This document shows positions 17,662-26,286 of a stretch of DNA of 64,000 bases, in pieces. A model generated the notes under the pieces. The model saw only the letters and a program-made list of their open reading frames with translations, made no database searches and was not told the DNA's origin. The translations under genes were made by a program, and so were the position numbers. The stretch comes from Methanosarcina barkeri 3 (GTDB lineage Archaea; Halobacteriota; Methanosarcinia; Methanosarcinales; Methanosarcinaceae), in assembly GCF_000970305.1 (NCBI RefSeq), contig NZ_CP009517.1, positions 1,860,001-1,924,000 on the forward strand, written 5' to 3'. Position 1 is the first letter of the stretch. Each line of letters opens with the position of its first letter.

Positions 17662-20394
17662 TTGAATATAAAGGCAAAACTTCATGATGCTGTCAATGCC
17701 CTTAATTATGGCAGTCTTTCCGTACAGGATAAAAAGGTAGAGGAAACCTGCTCTTACCGGATAAAGCAGACAAAAAGCCGGAAAACCATTGTCATCAATT
17801 GTAGGGAATGTGATTCGGGATCTTCCCTTAACGACATGCACTGCAGAAAAAACATTTTCGGAATTCTGCAAAAAGAGGTTAAGGCCAACTGTCTGGTGCT
17901 CTCAAGGTTGTATGAGCGAGACTACGAAGGAGAAGCCCTGTCTTTACTTTATACTCTTGCAGGTTTTGAGGGAATTGTAACAGCGTATGAAAGTGCGGAA
18001 AAAGTTCCCAGAGCCTGTACTTTCTCTGAAAAGAAAAACTGCGAACTGGAAAGAAAAAAAATAATTGCTTCTTTTGCTAAAACCGTAGAGGGTGACCCTT
18101 TAAAAGCCAGGCTGGAAATAAAGAGGTTTATTCAGGAAAAAAGGCTGAATAAAAACTCAGACAGAGTTACACAGAAATTTACGGGAACAATTTTGGAAAG
18201 AATCCCTGAGAAATTTACAGGAAAAATTACAGAAAGAGTTACAGAAAAGGATTCGGAAAAGAATTCAGAAAAGAATTCGGAAACTACTTCAGTTTGTAAA
18301 GCTTGTTCCGAGCGTTTTCATCAGATGCTTTATGAAATTGAAGGAAAACTATCCGTTTTTCCTGAAATTCCTGTTATCAAAAAATCTGAAGTTCGAGTCT
18401 TATCAAAAGAATCGGTAGAAGATTCCAAAAAAGGACAGGGAAAAACGATCGAAAAAACAATAAGAAAAATGGCAGGAAACCTGATAAAGAACACGTCAGG
18501 AGAAGTAACCCTGGCAGAAATTTCCAGACACTTCCCATTTTTATCAACTGAAAACCTGAAGGAAAAACTGGAGAAAAATAAAAGTGCGGCAGAAGAACTT
18601 TATGACTATGAAAGCGGCATCAAACCCCATGTTAGACCCCCTTTTTCCAGTTCCAGGATCTATGCAGATGTGCCTGAAAATACCGAATTTCTTGAGTGCT
18701 ACGACATAGACGGTAGGGAAGGCAGGAAACTTGAAGTCTCAATTTATCGCTATATTGACAGGCCGGAAAAACTTTACATGATCAGACCTCCTGAGTATAA
18801 TCTCAGGGAGGAAGACCTCAGACTGCTTGAAAAAGTTCGGATGAGAATGATCAGGCACAGGCCAAAAGACCTTGCTTTTACAGATCCGATCGTAGCAAGG
18901 GAGTATTTCAAGCGCATGGCAAAAGCGCTTCTGGAGGAAGAATTGCTCACAAGCGGGAAAGCCTGCAGCCCTGACGAACTTGAAAGCTACGCCGACCTGC
19001 TTGCAAGATATACGAACGGACTAGGGATAGTTGAAGACCTGCTTTCCGATGCCAGGATTACGGATGTATATATTAATGCTCCTGCCGACAAAAACCCTGT
19101 ACACGTTGTGCTGGAGGGAGAGGAATGCGTAAGTAATGTTTTTCTCTCGCAGGACGACCTTGATGCCCTTGTCTCCAGGTTCAGGATCATCAGTGGAAGG
19201 CCCTTTGGAGAAGCGATTCCTGTGCTGGAACTTAACCTTGAGGCTTTCGGGGTAAGGGTTTCGGTAATAGGAGACCCTCTCAGTGCAAGTGGGCTTGCTT
19301 ATGCCTTCAGAAAGCATTCCCTCTCACCCTGGACCCTGCCTAAGCTGATCAATACAGGCTCGGTCTCCCCATATGCAGCCGGACTTTTAAGCTTTCTAAT
19401 GGACGGGCAAGCTTCAGTCCTGGTAGCAGGAGAAGTCGGAGCAGGAAAAACGTCCCTGCTATCTGCCATGCTGCTTGAGATTCCGCAGAAGTACAGGATT
19501 CTTACAATCGAAGATACCCATGAACTCCCCATCGAGGAGCTTCAGAGCCTGGGCTGGAAGGTTCAGGGAATGAGCTCACAGTCCTCGGTTTTGAAATCAG
19601 GAGCTGAAATGAGCCCTGAAACTGCGCTTCGAGCAGCTCTGCGTCTTGGGAATTCCGCCCTTGTGCTTGGTGAAGTGCGGGGGGAGGAAGTAAAAGTGCT
19701 ATATGAAGCCATGCAGGTCGGAAAAGCCGGAAACTCGGTTATAGGGACCATTCACGGTTCATCTACCGAAAACGTATATGAGAGAATCGTGCACACCCTT
19801 GGAGTTCCTCCAGCCTCGTTTAAAGCGACGGATGCCGTAATTATCTGCTCAAGTATAAGGCTTGAAGGCAGCATGAAAAAACTAAAACGGGTGAGCCATA
19901 TTGCAGAAATCACCAGTGCAGTAATCGAAAATCCCGAACCTTCGGATATCTTTACGGATATAATGAAATATTATGCATCTCAGGACTGCTTGCTTGCAGA
20001 AAAGGCTCTGGAGCAAGGACAATCCGAACTTATAGAAAAGATTGCCAGAAAATGGGGGATTTCCATAGATAGAGCCTTAAAAAATATCGAACTTCGGGCA
20101 AGAATAAAAGAAAAAATAGCAATTGAAGGGCTAAAAAAATCATTCCTGCTGGAAGCCGAAGCCGTTAGCCAGGCAAATAACATGTTCTGGCTGCTTTCGG
20201 ACTCCATGAAGAACGGAGAGTCATACGAAAATGAGTATGGAAATAATCTCATAGATAGTTCAGTGAATAGCTGTGCGGTTAATTCTGCAGATAATTTTGA
20301 ATCCGACTGCAGGAATGACCTGGAAATTCTTTATAGGCAGTGGGAAACCTGGTTTGAGAATTTTGCCAGAAAAGGCTCGGATAAAGGAAAATGA
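17662..20394 (+). CDS. type II/IV secretion system ATPase (GspE/VirB11-like)
   Basis: About 910 residues. The C-terminal two thirds form a secretion/pilus ATPase: an N2-like domain from about residue 400, Walker A GEVGAGKTS near 592, an Asp box (ILTIEDTHELP), Walker B LVLGEVRGEE near 670 and a His box GTIHGSS. The N-terminal third is unusual: cysteines in INCRECDSGSS, DMHC and VCKACSERF suggest metal binding, followed by a low-complexity lysine/glutamate linker. I chose TTG 17662 (LNIKAK) because GGGGG lies seven bases upstream; a TTG at 17638 lacks one. It powers the membrane platform encoded 34 bp downstream, forming an archaeal type IV-pilus-like machine. The pilin and processing genes are not here. 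Confidence 0.88.
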   Translation: MNIKAKLHDAVNALNYGSLSVQDKKVEETCSYRIKQTKSRKTIVINCRECDSGSSLNDMHCRKNIFGILQKEVKANCLVLSRLYERDYEGEALSLLYTLAGFEGIVTAYESAEKVPRACTFSEKKNCELERKKIIASFAKTVEGDPLKARLEIKRFIQEKRLNKNSDRVTQKFTGTILERIPEKFTGKITERVTEKDSEKNSEKNSETTSVCKACSERFHQMLYEIEGKLSVFPEIPVIKKSEVRVLSKESVEDSKKGQGKTIEKTIRKMAGNLIKNTSGEVTLAEISRHFPFLSTENLKEKLEKNKSAAEELYDYESGIKPHVRPPFSSSRIYADVPENTEFLECYDIDGREGRKLEVSIYRYIDRPEKLYMIRPPEYNLREEDLRLLEKVRMRMIRHRPKDLAFTDPIVAREYFKRMAKALLEEELLTSGKACSPDELESYADLLARYTNGLGIVEDLLSDARITDVYINAPADKNPVHVVLEGEECVSNVFLSQDDLDALVSRFRIISGRPFGEAIPVLELNLEAFGVRVSVIGDPLSASGLAYAFRKHSLSPWTLPKLINTGSVSPYAAGLLSFLMDGQASVLVAGEVGAGKTSLLSAMLLEIPQKYRILTIEDTHELPIEELQSLGWKVQGMSSQSSVLKSGAEMSPETALRAALRLGNSALVLGEVRGEEVKVLYEAMQVGKAGNSVIGTIHGSSTENVYERIVHTLGVPPASFKATDAVIICSSIRLEGSMKKLKRVSHIAEITSAVIENPEPSDIFTDIMKYYASQDCLLAEKALEQGQSELIEKIARKWGISIDRALKNIELRARIKEKIAIEGLKKSFLLEAEAVSQANNMFWLLSDSMKNGESYENEYGNNLIDSSVNSCAVNSADNFESDCRNDLEILYRQWETWFENFARKGSDKGK

Positions 20395-20428
20395 TTGTTA
20401 GATGGAGATGTTGTAAGAGGTAAAAAAT

Positions 20429-22369
20429 ATGAGCGAAGAGAGCAACTGGTATGTGCGAGCCTGCAAAACCACAGCAAAGCAGTGGATATGGGCTGTCCCT
20501 GACCCTGCTGCCTTCCGCAAGCGCTGTGAAAAGAGTGTAAGCCGGGAGTACAGGGACGCTCTCAGGTTTACCGGTTATGAACTTGAAGCTTTCGAAACCG
20601 TCCTCTTTTCCTATGCAGGAACCTTTGCAACTTTAATCCTGTTGGCAACAGTAGACCTTTTCCTGATGCTTTCAAGAAGTTTTGATGCCAGAGTGCTTAC
20701 TATAATGGGAATCCTTACCTTTGTCGTTCCTCTGTTAACCCTCTATTACCTGAGTGAGTATGTGAAACTCAGAGCAGGGTTTATGAAAATCTCCTCACTT
20801 GGAGACATTCCTGAAATTCTGAGTTATATAGTCATGTCCATGAAACTTGTTCCTAACCTGGAACATGCCGTACTTTTTGCAGCTAGAAATTCCGAGAGGC
20901 CACTTGCAAAGGACCTGAGAAAACTAGCCTGGGACCTGAACCTCAGGATTTACAGCAGCATGGATGATGCTCTCCTTTCTTTTGCCGACCTGTGGGGAAG
21001 AAATAGCGAATATTTCAAACGTTCTCTACACCTTATAAAGAGCTCGACAGCCGAACCTGATGAGGCTCAGAGGGTTATAACCCTGAACCGAGCCCTGGAC
21101 ATAAGTCTCGAAGGTACGGAAAGCCTTATGGACGCCTTTGCAGCAAAACTGAAGACCCCAAGTTATATTCTCTACTCGATTTTCATTTTGATTCCGCTCG
21201 CCCTTGTAGCTCTTCTGCCTGCGGTTACGGTTGTAGGAATGAAACCTGAAATAATAGACCTTATCTTCCTCTATGACCTGATTTTTCCGGCTCTTGCTGC
21301 CCTATACTCAGAATATATTCTTATGCAAAGGCCGGTTGCTTTTATTCCCAGGCAAATTCCGGATTCTCATCCTGAGCTTGCAGATATCAAGCAGAAGAAA
21401 CATTTTGCTTTAACGCTCTCGGCCCTGGTACTCTGCCTTATAGCACCTTTAGGATATCTCCTGTTGAGGTTAGGAAACCCTGGAGGAATAGTAGCAACCG
21501 CACCCCTGGAAGGATATTTTTCACCCACGCTTCCTCTGATTCTGGGTGGAACAATCGGGATTTCAGTTTACCTTTATTTCTCGGCTGTTCCTTACAAGAG
21601 GATAAGAGACCGAATAAAAAAGATGGAACAGGAATTTGCAGATTCTCTTTTTGTACTCGGCAGGAGAATTTCCGAAGGAAAAGCCCCTGAAGAAGCTTTT
21701 GCCCACACTGCCAGGACTATGGAAGGTTCAAAAATCGGGGAAGCTTTTCAGGAAATTTCAATGAACCTGCTCAGTATGAGGACAAATCTCAAAGCCGCAA
21801 TTTTTGACGAAGATTTCGGAGCCTTCAGACACATATATTCGGAAAGAATTCGGAACACAATGCTCCTTTTTACGGAAAGCATCCACAAAAACCATGAAGC
21901 TGCAGGCGCTTCGATTATAAAACTTGCAGACCATTTGAAAGAGCTTGGAACAGTCGAGGAAAGAATCCGGCGTTCCCTTTACGATGTCACCTCAACTATG
22001 CGCTCTACTGCTGTGATTTTTGCCCCACTTATTGCAGGGATTACCCTTGCCCTTTCTGAGGTTATTACGAAAATTCTGAACCAGGTAGCCGAAAGGGTAA
22101 ACCGAATTCCTGCCGATATGTCAGGAATGCCAGTAGAAATCGGAGAGGCAGCTTTTTCCCAGTCAATCTCTCCTGACCATTTCCTGCTTGCAATAGGAGT
22201 TTATATTGTCCTGATCAGTGCTATTCTCACCCGCTTTGCAGGTTCGGTGGAATACGGAGGAGACCGAACGCAGTTGAAATATGACCTCGCCTGCATGCTC
22301 CCGATTTCAATTGCAATATTCGCAGTTTCTACCGCAGCCTCAAGAGTTATCTTCAAGGGACTGGTGTGA
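20429..22369 (+). CDS. type II secretion system F-like membrane platform protein
   Basis: A 646-residue protein with two T2SF-type units. Helices lie at about 55-110, 245-295, 330-400 and the C-terminus. The second cytoplasmic unit carries the family pattern ADSLFVLGRRISEGKAPEEAF, and IVMSMKLVPNLEHAVLFA is the equivalent in the first. Archaeal platform proteins (TadC/FlaJ-like) act with the ATPase to assemble pili or secrete substrates. It begins 34 bp after the ATPase gene with AGAGGT before the ATG, so the two form an operon. A degraded copy of its last ~100 bases lies at 25369-25475. Confidence 0.88.
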   Translation: MSEESNWYVRACKTTAKQWIWAVPDPAAFRKRCEKSVSREYRDALRFTGYELEAFETVLFSYAGTFATLILLATVDLFLMLSRSFDARVLTIMGILTFVVPLLTLYYLSEYVKLRAGFMKISSLGDIPEILSYIVMSMKLVPNLEHAVLFAARNSERPLAKDLRKLAWDLNLRIYSSMDDALLSFADLWGRNSEYFKRSLHLIKSSTAEPDEAQRVITLNRALDISLEGTESLMDAFAAKLKTPSYILYSIFILIPLALVALLPAVTVVGMKPEIIDLIFLYDLIFPALAALYSEYILMQRPVAFIPRQIPDSHPELADIKQKKHFALTLSALVLCLIAPLGYLLLRLGNPGGIVATAPLEGYFSPTLPLILGGTIGISVYLYFSAVPYKRIRDRIKKMEQEFADSLFVLGRRISEGKAPEEAFAHTARTMEGSKIGEAFQEISMNLLSMRTNLKAAIFDEDFGAFRHIYSERIRNTMLLFTESIHKNHEAAGASIIKLADHLKELGTVEERIRRSLYDVTSTMRSTAVIFAPLIAGITLALSEVITKILNQVAERVNRIPADMSGMPVEIGEAAFSQSISPDHFLLAIGVYIVLISAILTRFAGSVEYGGDRTQLKYDLACMLPISIAIFAVSTAASRVIFKGLV

Positions 22370-22493
22370 AATGAGAGTTATAGTAAAACGGTGATTGCTG
22401 TTCATTCAAAAATTGATCGCAAAACGAAAATAAATGGTATTTTGTGGATTTCTGTCAAAGCGAGTTTGATTAGTTATCTTTATTTATGCTATC

Positions 22494-23607
22494 TTATCTA
22501 CATCTTTTTCCAAGAATTAAAGCCGTACTTGCAATTGCAATGATTGTTAATATAGAGCCTTGAAATGGCAATTCTTGACCTGAACTGTTTACTGTATTGT
22601 TTTCTGGATCAACAACATGAATATTTTCTTTACCATTTGAATTTGCAATGTTACCAATTAATATGTTGTTCCTGCTGGAGTTATTGATGTTTATACCATA
22701 TTCTATATTATTTGAGGCATTGTTATAATCTAACTTATTGTCACTTGATTCTACCAAAAATATTCCATTATTATTGTTAAAATTTACAGTGTTGTTGTAT
22801 AGTCTGTTTTCTGTACTGTACTCAAGATCTATACCACTCCAGCCGTTAAAATTTGCAATGTTGCTAGTCAGAAAATTACGACTCGATTCTCTAAGAAAAA
22901 TTCCTAAATCAGTGTTTGATATAGTATTATTAGTAATTGTGTTGTTTTCACATAAATAAACCAACTTAATCCCAAATCCGGCATAGCTGACAGTATTATT
23001 ACTTATTTCATTATTACTACTAGATGTGTATATATATATGCCTTCATGATTGGTCGCGTTTATGAAATTATTATTCAGCTTATTGTTACTTGAATTCCAT
23101 AAGAAAATTCCATCGATTCCAGTCATATACGCATTATTTTCAGTAAGTGTATTGTTGCACGAGTCTAACAAAAAAATGCCGTAACCGTTTGAAAAAACAT
23201 TATTTTTCTTTATGACACTATTGTTGACTCCATCAAAATAAATTCCGGCTTTATCGTCTCCATACTGATCGGTTCCAGCATCACTTATACCAAAGCCATT
23301 AATAGTTACGTTATCTGCTACAACATTGAATACGTCATCTTCAGAGTTAGCAGCATAAATAATAGTATCTACTGGATTTTTCAGAGAGAGATGTAATTGT
23401 TAATTCTTTATTTACATACACATTTTCCGTATAATTTCCTGGATAAACAAGAACTATATCACCATCAGTTGCGTTGTCAACAGCATTCTGTATGCTTTTA
23501 TAATTTGCTCCCTCAATATCGTCATCTACTGTAATTGTAACTGCTCCAGCACATGAAGCCATTAACACTGTAAAAAATATAATCAAAAAATAAAGTATAT
23601 TCCTCAT
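22494..23607 (-). pseudogene. NosD-like beta-helix surface protein, frameshifted
   Basis: Two reading frames make one protein. From 23607 there is a signal peptide (MRNILYFLIIFFTVLMASCAG) and the typical start TITVDDDIEGANYKSIQNAVDNATDGD; after ELTITSLS the frame is lost. The next frame continues NPVDTIIYAANSEDDVFNVVADN and then a long NosD/CASH right-handed beta-helix of ~22-residue N-rich rungs, ending in a hydrophobic helix with a basic tail (LTIIAIASTALILGKRCR). The break lies at an (AG)4A tract on the + strand, 23383-23391. Gain of one dinucleotide would restore a ~370-residue cell-surface protein. It may be a pseudogene, a phase-variable gene, or carry a sequencing error. Confidence 0.8.
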
Positions 23608-24327
23608 TTATACTCCTATCCGGTATGTGTATGTAATTGTGCAGTCTACTACTAGTCTCACTTTTCGTAGTAAATTCTCAGATTTCATGGTTTTTTCTGT
23701 TATCAATTTTCAATTTAACACGAGTTTACGGAACTTTTATACAGGAGGTAAAAGCAAATAAGGTGTATTTAGAGACCAAAATGATATTATTCAATTTTTA
23801 TCAAATGCAATTAAGTGTGTAAATTACTTAAATCTGTTGCAAAATGGTATCAGGAAAAGTATTGATTTTCAAAAGATACTGCGGAAAATGGGATATAAGA
23901 TAATTGCGCCTCTTCGCTATTTTATGTGAGTTGAAAATAATTGGCCAGTTGCAAAGTAACCCGCTAAAAGGGAAACATCAAGCTTGAATATGGTTTTCAA
24001 TCATAAATGTTTCTAAACTTTACGTATGTACGTTGATATTTTAAGAGACCAATGCAAGTTACTCACTCGAAACAGCGAAGAGGCACATTTTTACGTATGG
24101 ATCCAGTCTGGAAGACTAAATAGTCTTCAGCATAAGTTCAAATTTAATACTACTACTGTTACTTGGAATCACTTATTTCATGTACTCCAATATTTTTGTA
24201 GTAAAAAATGGAAGAAGCACTTTATTTAAAACTCTTATTATAATAACTGATCTTTAGATTTTAACAAAGCCAGAAACTCAATACTAAAGCCAATTTCAAA
24301 ATAATTTCACCAAAAAGGAAAGGAGCT
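23608..24327. other. intergenic region with a MITE-like element
   Basis: 720 bp between two minus-strand secreted-protein genes. Short ORFs here (for example 24026-24229) show no ribosome-binding site or recognisable features. Imperfect terminal repeats at 23905-23931 and 24061-24087 are listed separately. Confidence 0.5.
23905..24087. mobile_element. MITE-like 183-bp element with 27-bp inverted ends
   Basis: The left end TGCGCCTCTTCGCTATTTTA... and the reverse complement of the right end TGTGCCTCTTCGCTGTTTCG... agree at about 22 of 27 positions, continuing to GTGAGT. There is no coding capacity, so it resembles a non-autonomous or deleted insertion element. A target-site duplication is not clear. 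Confidence 0.5.
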
Positions 24328-24984
24328 TTAATTACCCCCAAAGAAATTAAAAGTTATATTCGACAGATTTGCATTCTTAAAATCGAACCAGTACTGTTCT
24401 ATCGTGCCGATAATACCTTGATTATTCACAGTATTGGCAGACCCGTTTACAATATTCTGTATTCCTGAATAATTATTCTCAACAGGCTGCGTACTTTCTG
24501 AATCTGGCGGCACGGGATCGGTTGTCTGTTCAGATGTGTTTCCAAAATAACTTTTCACAGTGTTATAACTGGTAACTCCCGTAATTCCACAATCAAACTT
24601 TCTGGAAGATCCCCAGTCTCTATACGACATGGTTTTGCTCTTGTCATAAAAGGCCGTTACTTCCTTCTTTTGGGGTCCGAACCAGCCATAGTACGCCTCA
24701 TATCCTTTTTTATTACTGGCTGCCGGATAGAAGACATTGATATAAATCGGAGCATGTTTTGTGGAATTAAGTTCTCTGATATCACAATTCCAACTATACT
24801 CTTCTGAAACATATTGACCGATTTCGCAGGCCAGTTGGTAGGAATTGTTCTGGTTACTGAGGTTGTAATCGAGCATGACCTGGGTGACTTGCTCTTTTGT
24901 AGGAGTTACATAATTTCCCGTAGCCGAAGCTAACGGAATTGCGAGCATAGCAACAAAAAGCATACTGAATAGCTTAAGTTTCAT
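24328..24984 (-). CDS. secreted protein of unknown function
   Basis: 218 residues with a clear signal peptide (MKLKLFSMLFVAMLAIPLASATG). The mature part has two cysteines in LACEIG and SWNCDIRE, another in KFDCGITG, an aromatic-rich middle (YEAYYGWFGPQKKEV), a proline/serine linker (TTDPVPPDSESTQPVE) and an asparagine-rich C-terminus with many N-X-S/T sites, as expected for an archaeal glycoprotein. A GGAG lies 8 bases before the ATG, inside the end of the upstream decayed ORF, so the pair was once translationally coupled. I do not recognise the family. Confidence 0.7.
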   Translation of the reverse strand: MKLKLFSMLFVAMLAIPLASATGNYVTPTKEQVTQVMLDYNLSNQNNSYQLACEIGQYVSEEYSWNCDIRELNSTKHAPIYINVFYPAASNKKGYEAYYGWFGPQKKEVTAFYDKSKTMSYRDWGSSRKFDCGITGVTSYNTVKSYFGNTSEQTTDPVPPDSESTQPVENNYSGIQNIVNGSANTVNNQGIIGTIEQYWFDFKNANLSNITFNFFGGN

Positions 24985-24986
24985 AA

Positions 24987-25280
24987 TCAGTTCTCCATAA
25001 TAGCATTTACTTCACTTTCTACTTCACTTTCTACTTCATTTTCATAATCAGTATCAACGACTTTACACCATCTTGTCCCATAATATACGAAGATTTTTCC
25101 TTCAACACTAACATCCCATTTATCTTTCTCAAGAAACTCACTAAAAGCATAGTTATACTCTTTTTTTGAACAGGCCGTTGAATCTTCGTAATTTCCAATA
25201 ATATCAGTTAAAGCTTTATAAATGTGTTTAGATTAATTGCTTTTGATAGTTAATTCTTCGGATTGATTACCTACCTCACA
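24987..25280 (-). pseudogene. decayed small gene coupled to the secreted protein
   Basis: On the minus strand an open frame ends at 24987, two bases upstream of the secreted-protein ATG. It reads KALTDIIGNYEDSTACSKKE, continues through WDVSVEGKIFVYYGTRWCKV and ends with repeated EVESEVESEV. Upstream it is broken by one TAA (25233-25235), beyond which the same frame continues as VGNQSEELTIKSN to 25280. No ATG, GTG or TTG opens it. The protein-like content on both sides of a single stop suggests a pseudogene of an unknown secreted or cytoplasmic protein that lost its N-terminus. Confidence 0.6.
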
Positions 25281-25840
25281 TTATTTATTTAGTTCCTAAC
25301 ATACTTTTTTTAATTTATATCCATTAAAGCATGAAGAAGAAACTATATTTCACTCTATAATTTTGTGTGCAGTGAAAATATTCCTGGTCTTCGTGCTTCC
25401 GATCTCAATTGCAATATTGCAGTTCCCACGCAACTTCAAGGATTATCTTCAGAGGATTGGTGTGAAATGGAGTAACAGGAATTATCTGGAACTCCTCACC
25501 GGTTTTGAATGCAAAGAAAAAATCGGATAAACAGAAAAAATGTACCCAAAAACTTCTTTTCATATAGTAGACATTTCTTTTTTATTCCATGGTTTTTTTC
25601 TTTTTATAACAAACTTTTCTTATATATACTGATTTATTGTTTTATTTAATAAAAATTTGACAATTTATTAGAATAATTAGTAAATTAATTTTTATATTTT
25701 TTAATTTTTAAACTTATTAGTTGTTAATTGAAAGAGTTTTATGTTTCTAAATTGAATTTCCCTATTAATTATATTACTTGAATAGTAATGATTACACAAT
25801 CCAGTTTTAACCAATATTAGTGATAAAGGAGAGTGAAGTA
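25281..25840. other. AT-rich region upstream of the peptide gene
   Basis: 560 bp holding the decayed platform-gene tail (25369-25475) and then very AT-rich DNA that should contain the promoter for the peptide gene. A TATA-like TTATATATACT is at about 25619. A 47-codon ORF from 25510 is too biased in composition to support. Confidence 0.5.
25369..25475 (+). pseudogene. decayed tail of a second T2SF platform gene
   Basis: This DNA aligns with the end of the intact platform gene (about 22274-22375). Both read GCAGT-GAAA-TAT, then CT(T/C)CCGAT(C/T)TCAATTG, CAATATT, GCAGTT, and both end ATCTTCA-(A/G)GG-TGGTGTGAAATG. Small deletions destroy the frame (for example ATATTCGCAG has become ATATTGCAG). 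It is therefore a relic of a second copy of the gene, in the same orientation as the intact one. Confidence 0.78.
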
Positions 25841-25978
25841 GTGATTGTTAGCAAAAATATTCTGATGCTGTATCCCGGGTCCGGGGGAGAGATATACATT
25901 GGACTACCGATAATAGAACCTCGACCTGTACCTCTTTACGGCATTGTCAGACCTCTATACGGCGTGCCTCTAAAATGA
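25841..25978 (+). CDS. candidate RiPP precursor peptide (45 aa)
   Basis: GTG-initiated 45-codon gene, too short for routine ORF calling. An AAAGGAGAGTG lies about seven bases upstream, one of the best ribosome-binding sites in the window. The peptide opens MIVSKNILMLYPGSGGEIYI and ends with VPLYGIVRPLYGVPLK, a doubled PLYG unit. It has four tyrosines, each followed within two residues by glycine, no cysteine, seven prolines, and no signal peptide. It is followed by two hairpins and then a radical SAM/SPASM gene in the same direction. I infer a leader (about 1-23) and a Tyr/Pro-rich core that the enzyme crosslinks or otherwise modifies. I know no named precursor family that it matches. Confidence 0.72.
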   Translation: MIVSKNILMLYPGSGGEIYIGLPIIEPRPVPLYGIVRPLYGVPLK

Positions 25979-26008
25979 AATTGAACTAGAACCTGTGGGT
26001 TGAACGAC

Positions 26009-26068
26009 AAAATCAGTAGCAAAAAACCAAAAACATAAAATGTACTGATTTTAACAAGCTTACTTGTT
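26009..26068 (+). terminator. double hairpin after the peptide gene
   Basis: AAAATCAGTA (26009-26018) pairs exactly with TACTGATTTT (26043-26052), and immediately after it AACAAG-CTTA-CTTGTT (26053-26068) forms a second hairpin before a T-rich run. This is a likely terminator or attenuator that would give more peptide mRNA than enzyme mRNA. The rest of the 308-bp gap holds a GGGGA/TCCCC hairpin near 26116 and a ~20-bp direct repeat near 26204 and 26221. Confidence 0.6.
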
Positions 26069-26286
26069 CTTGATTTTATTTCACAAACGCACAAACCCTG
26101 ATAGGAAAAAACTTGAGGGGAATTAATATCCCCATATATTTTAAACTTTTTTCAGATTAAAGTCTGAATAATATTTTTAATATAATATTTAAATCAATAA
26201 AATACCAGAATGATCAAATAAAATGCCAGAATGCTCAGATCCATCTTACAGGCTTCGGATAAGGTTGCTCTTATGGAGTAATAGAG

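Noticed and set aside
24026..24229. 67-codon ORF overlapping the MITE-like element
   Set aside because: No ribosome-binding site, atypical composition, and it covers an inverted-repeat end.
24987..25280. Pyrrolysine readthrough as an explanation for the in-frame stop
   Set aside because: Pyrrolysine uses TAG; the stop here is TAA. No other gene in the window appears to be split by a TAG.
25510..25653. 47-codon ORF (MQRKNRINRKNV...) just before the RiPP peptide gene
   Set aside because: Its content reflects AT-rich DNA (Phe/Ile/Lys runs), with no Shine-Dalgarno; unlikely to be a second peptide.
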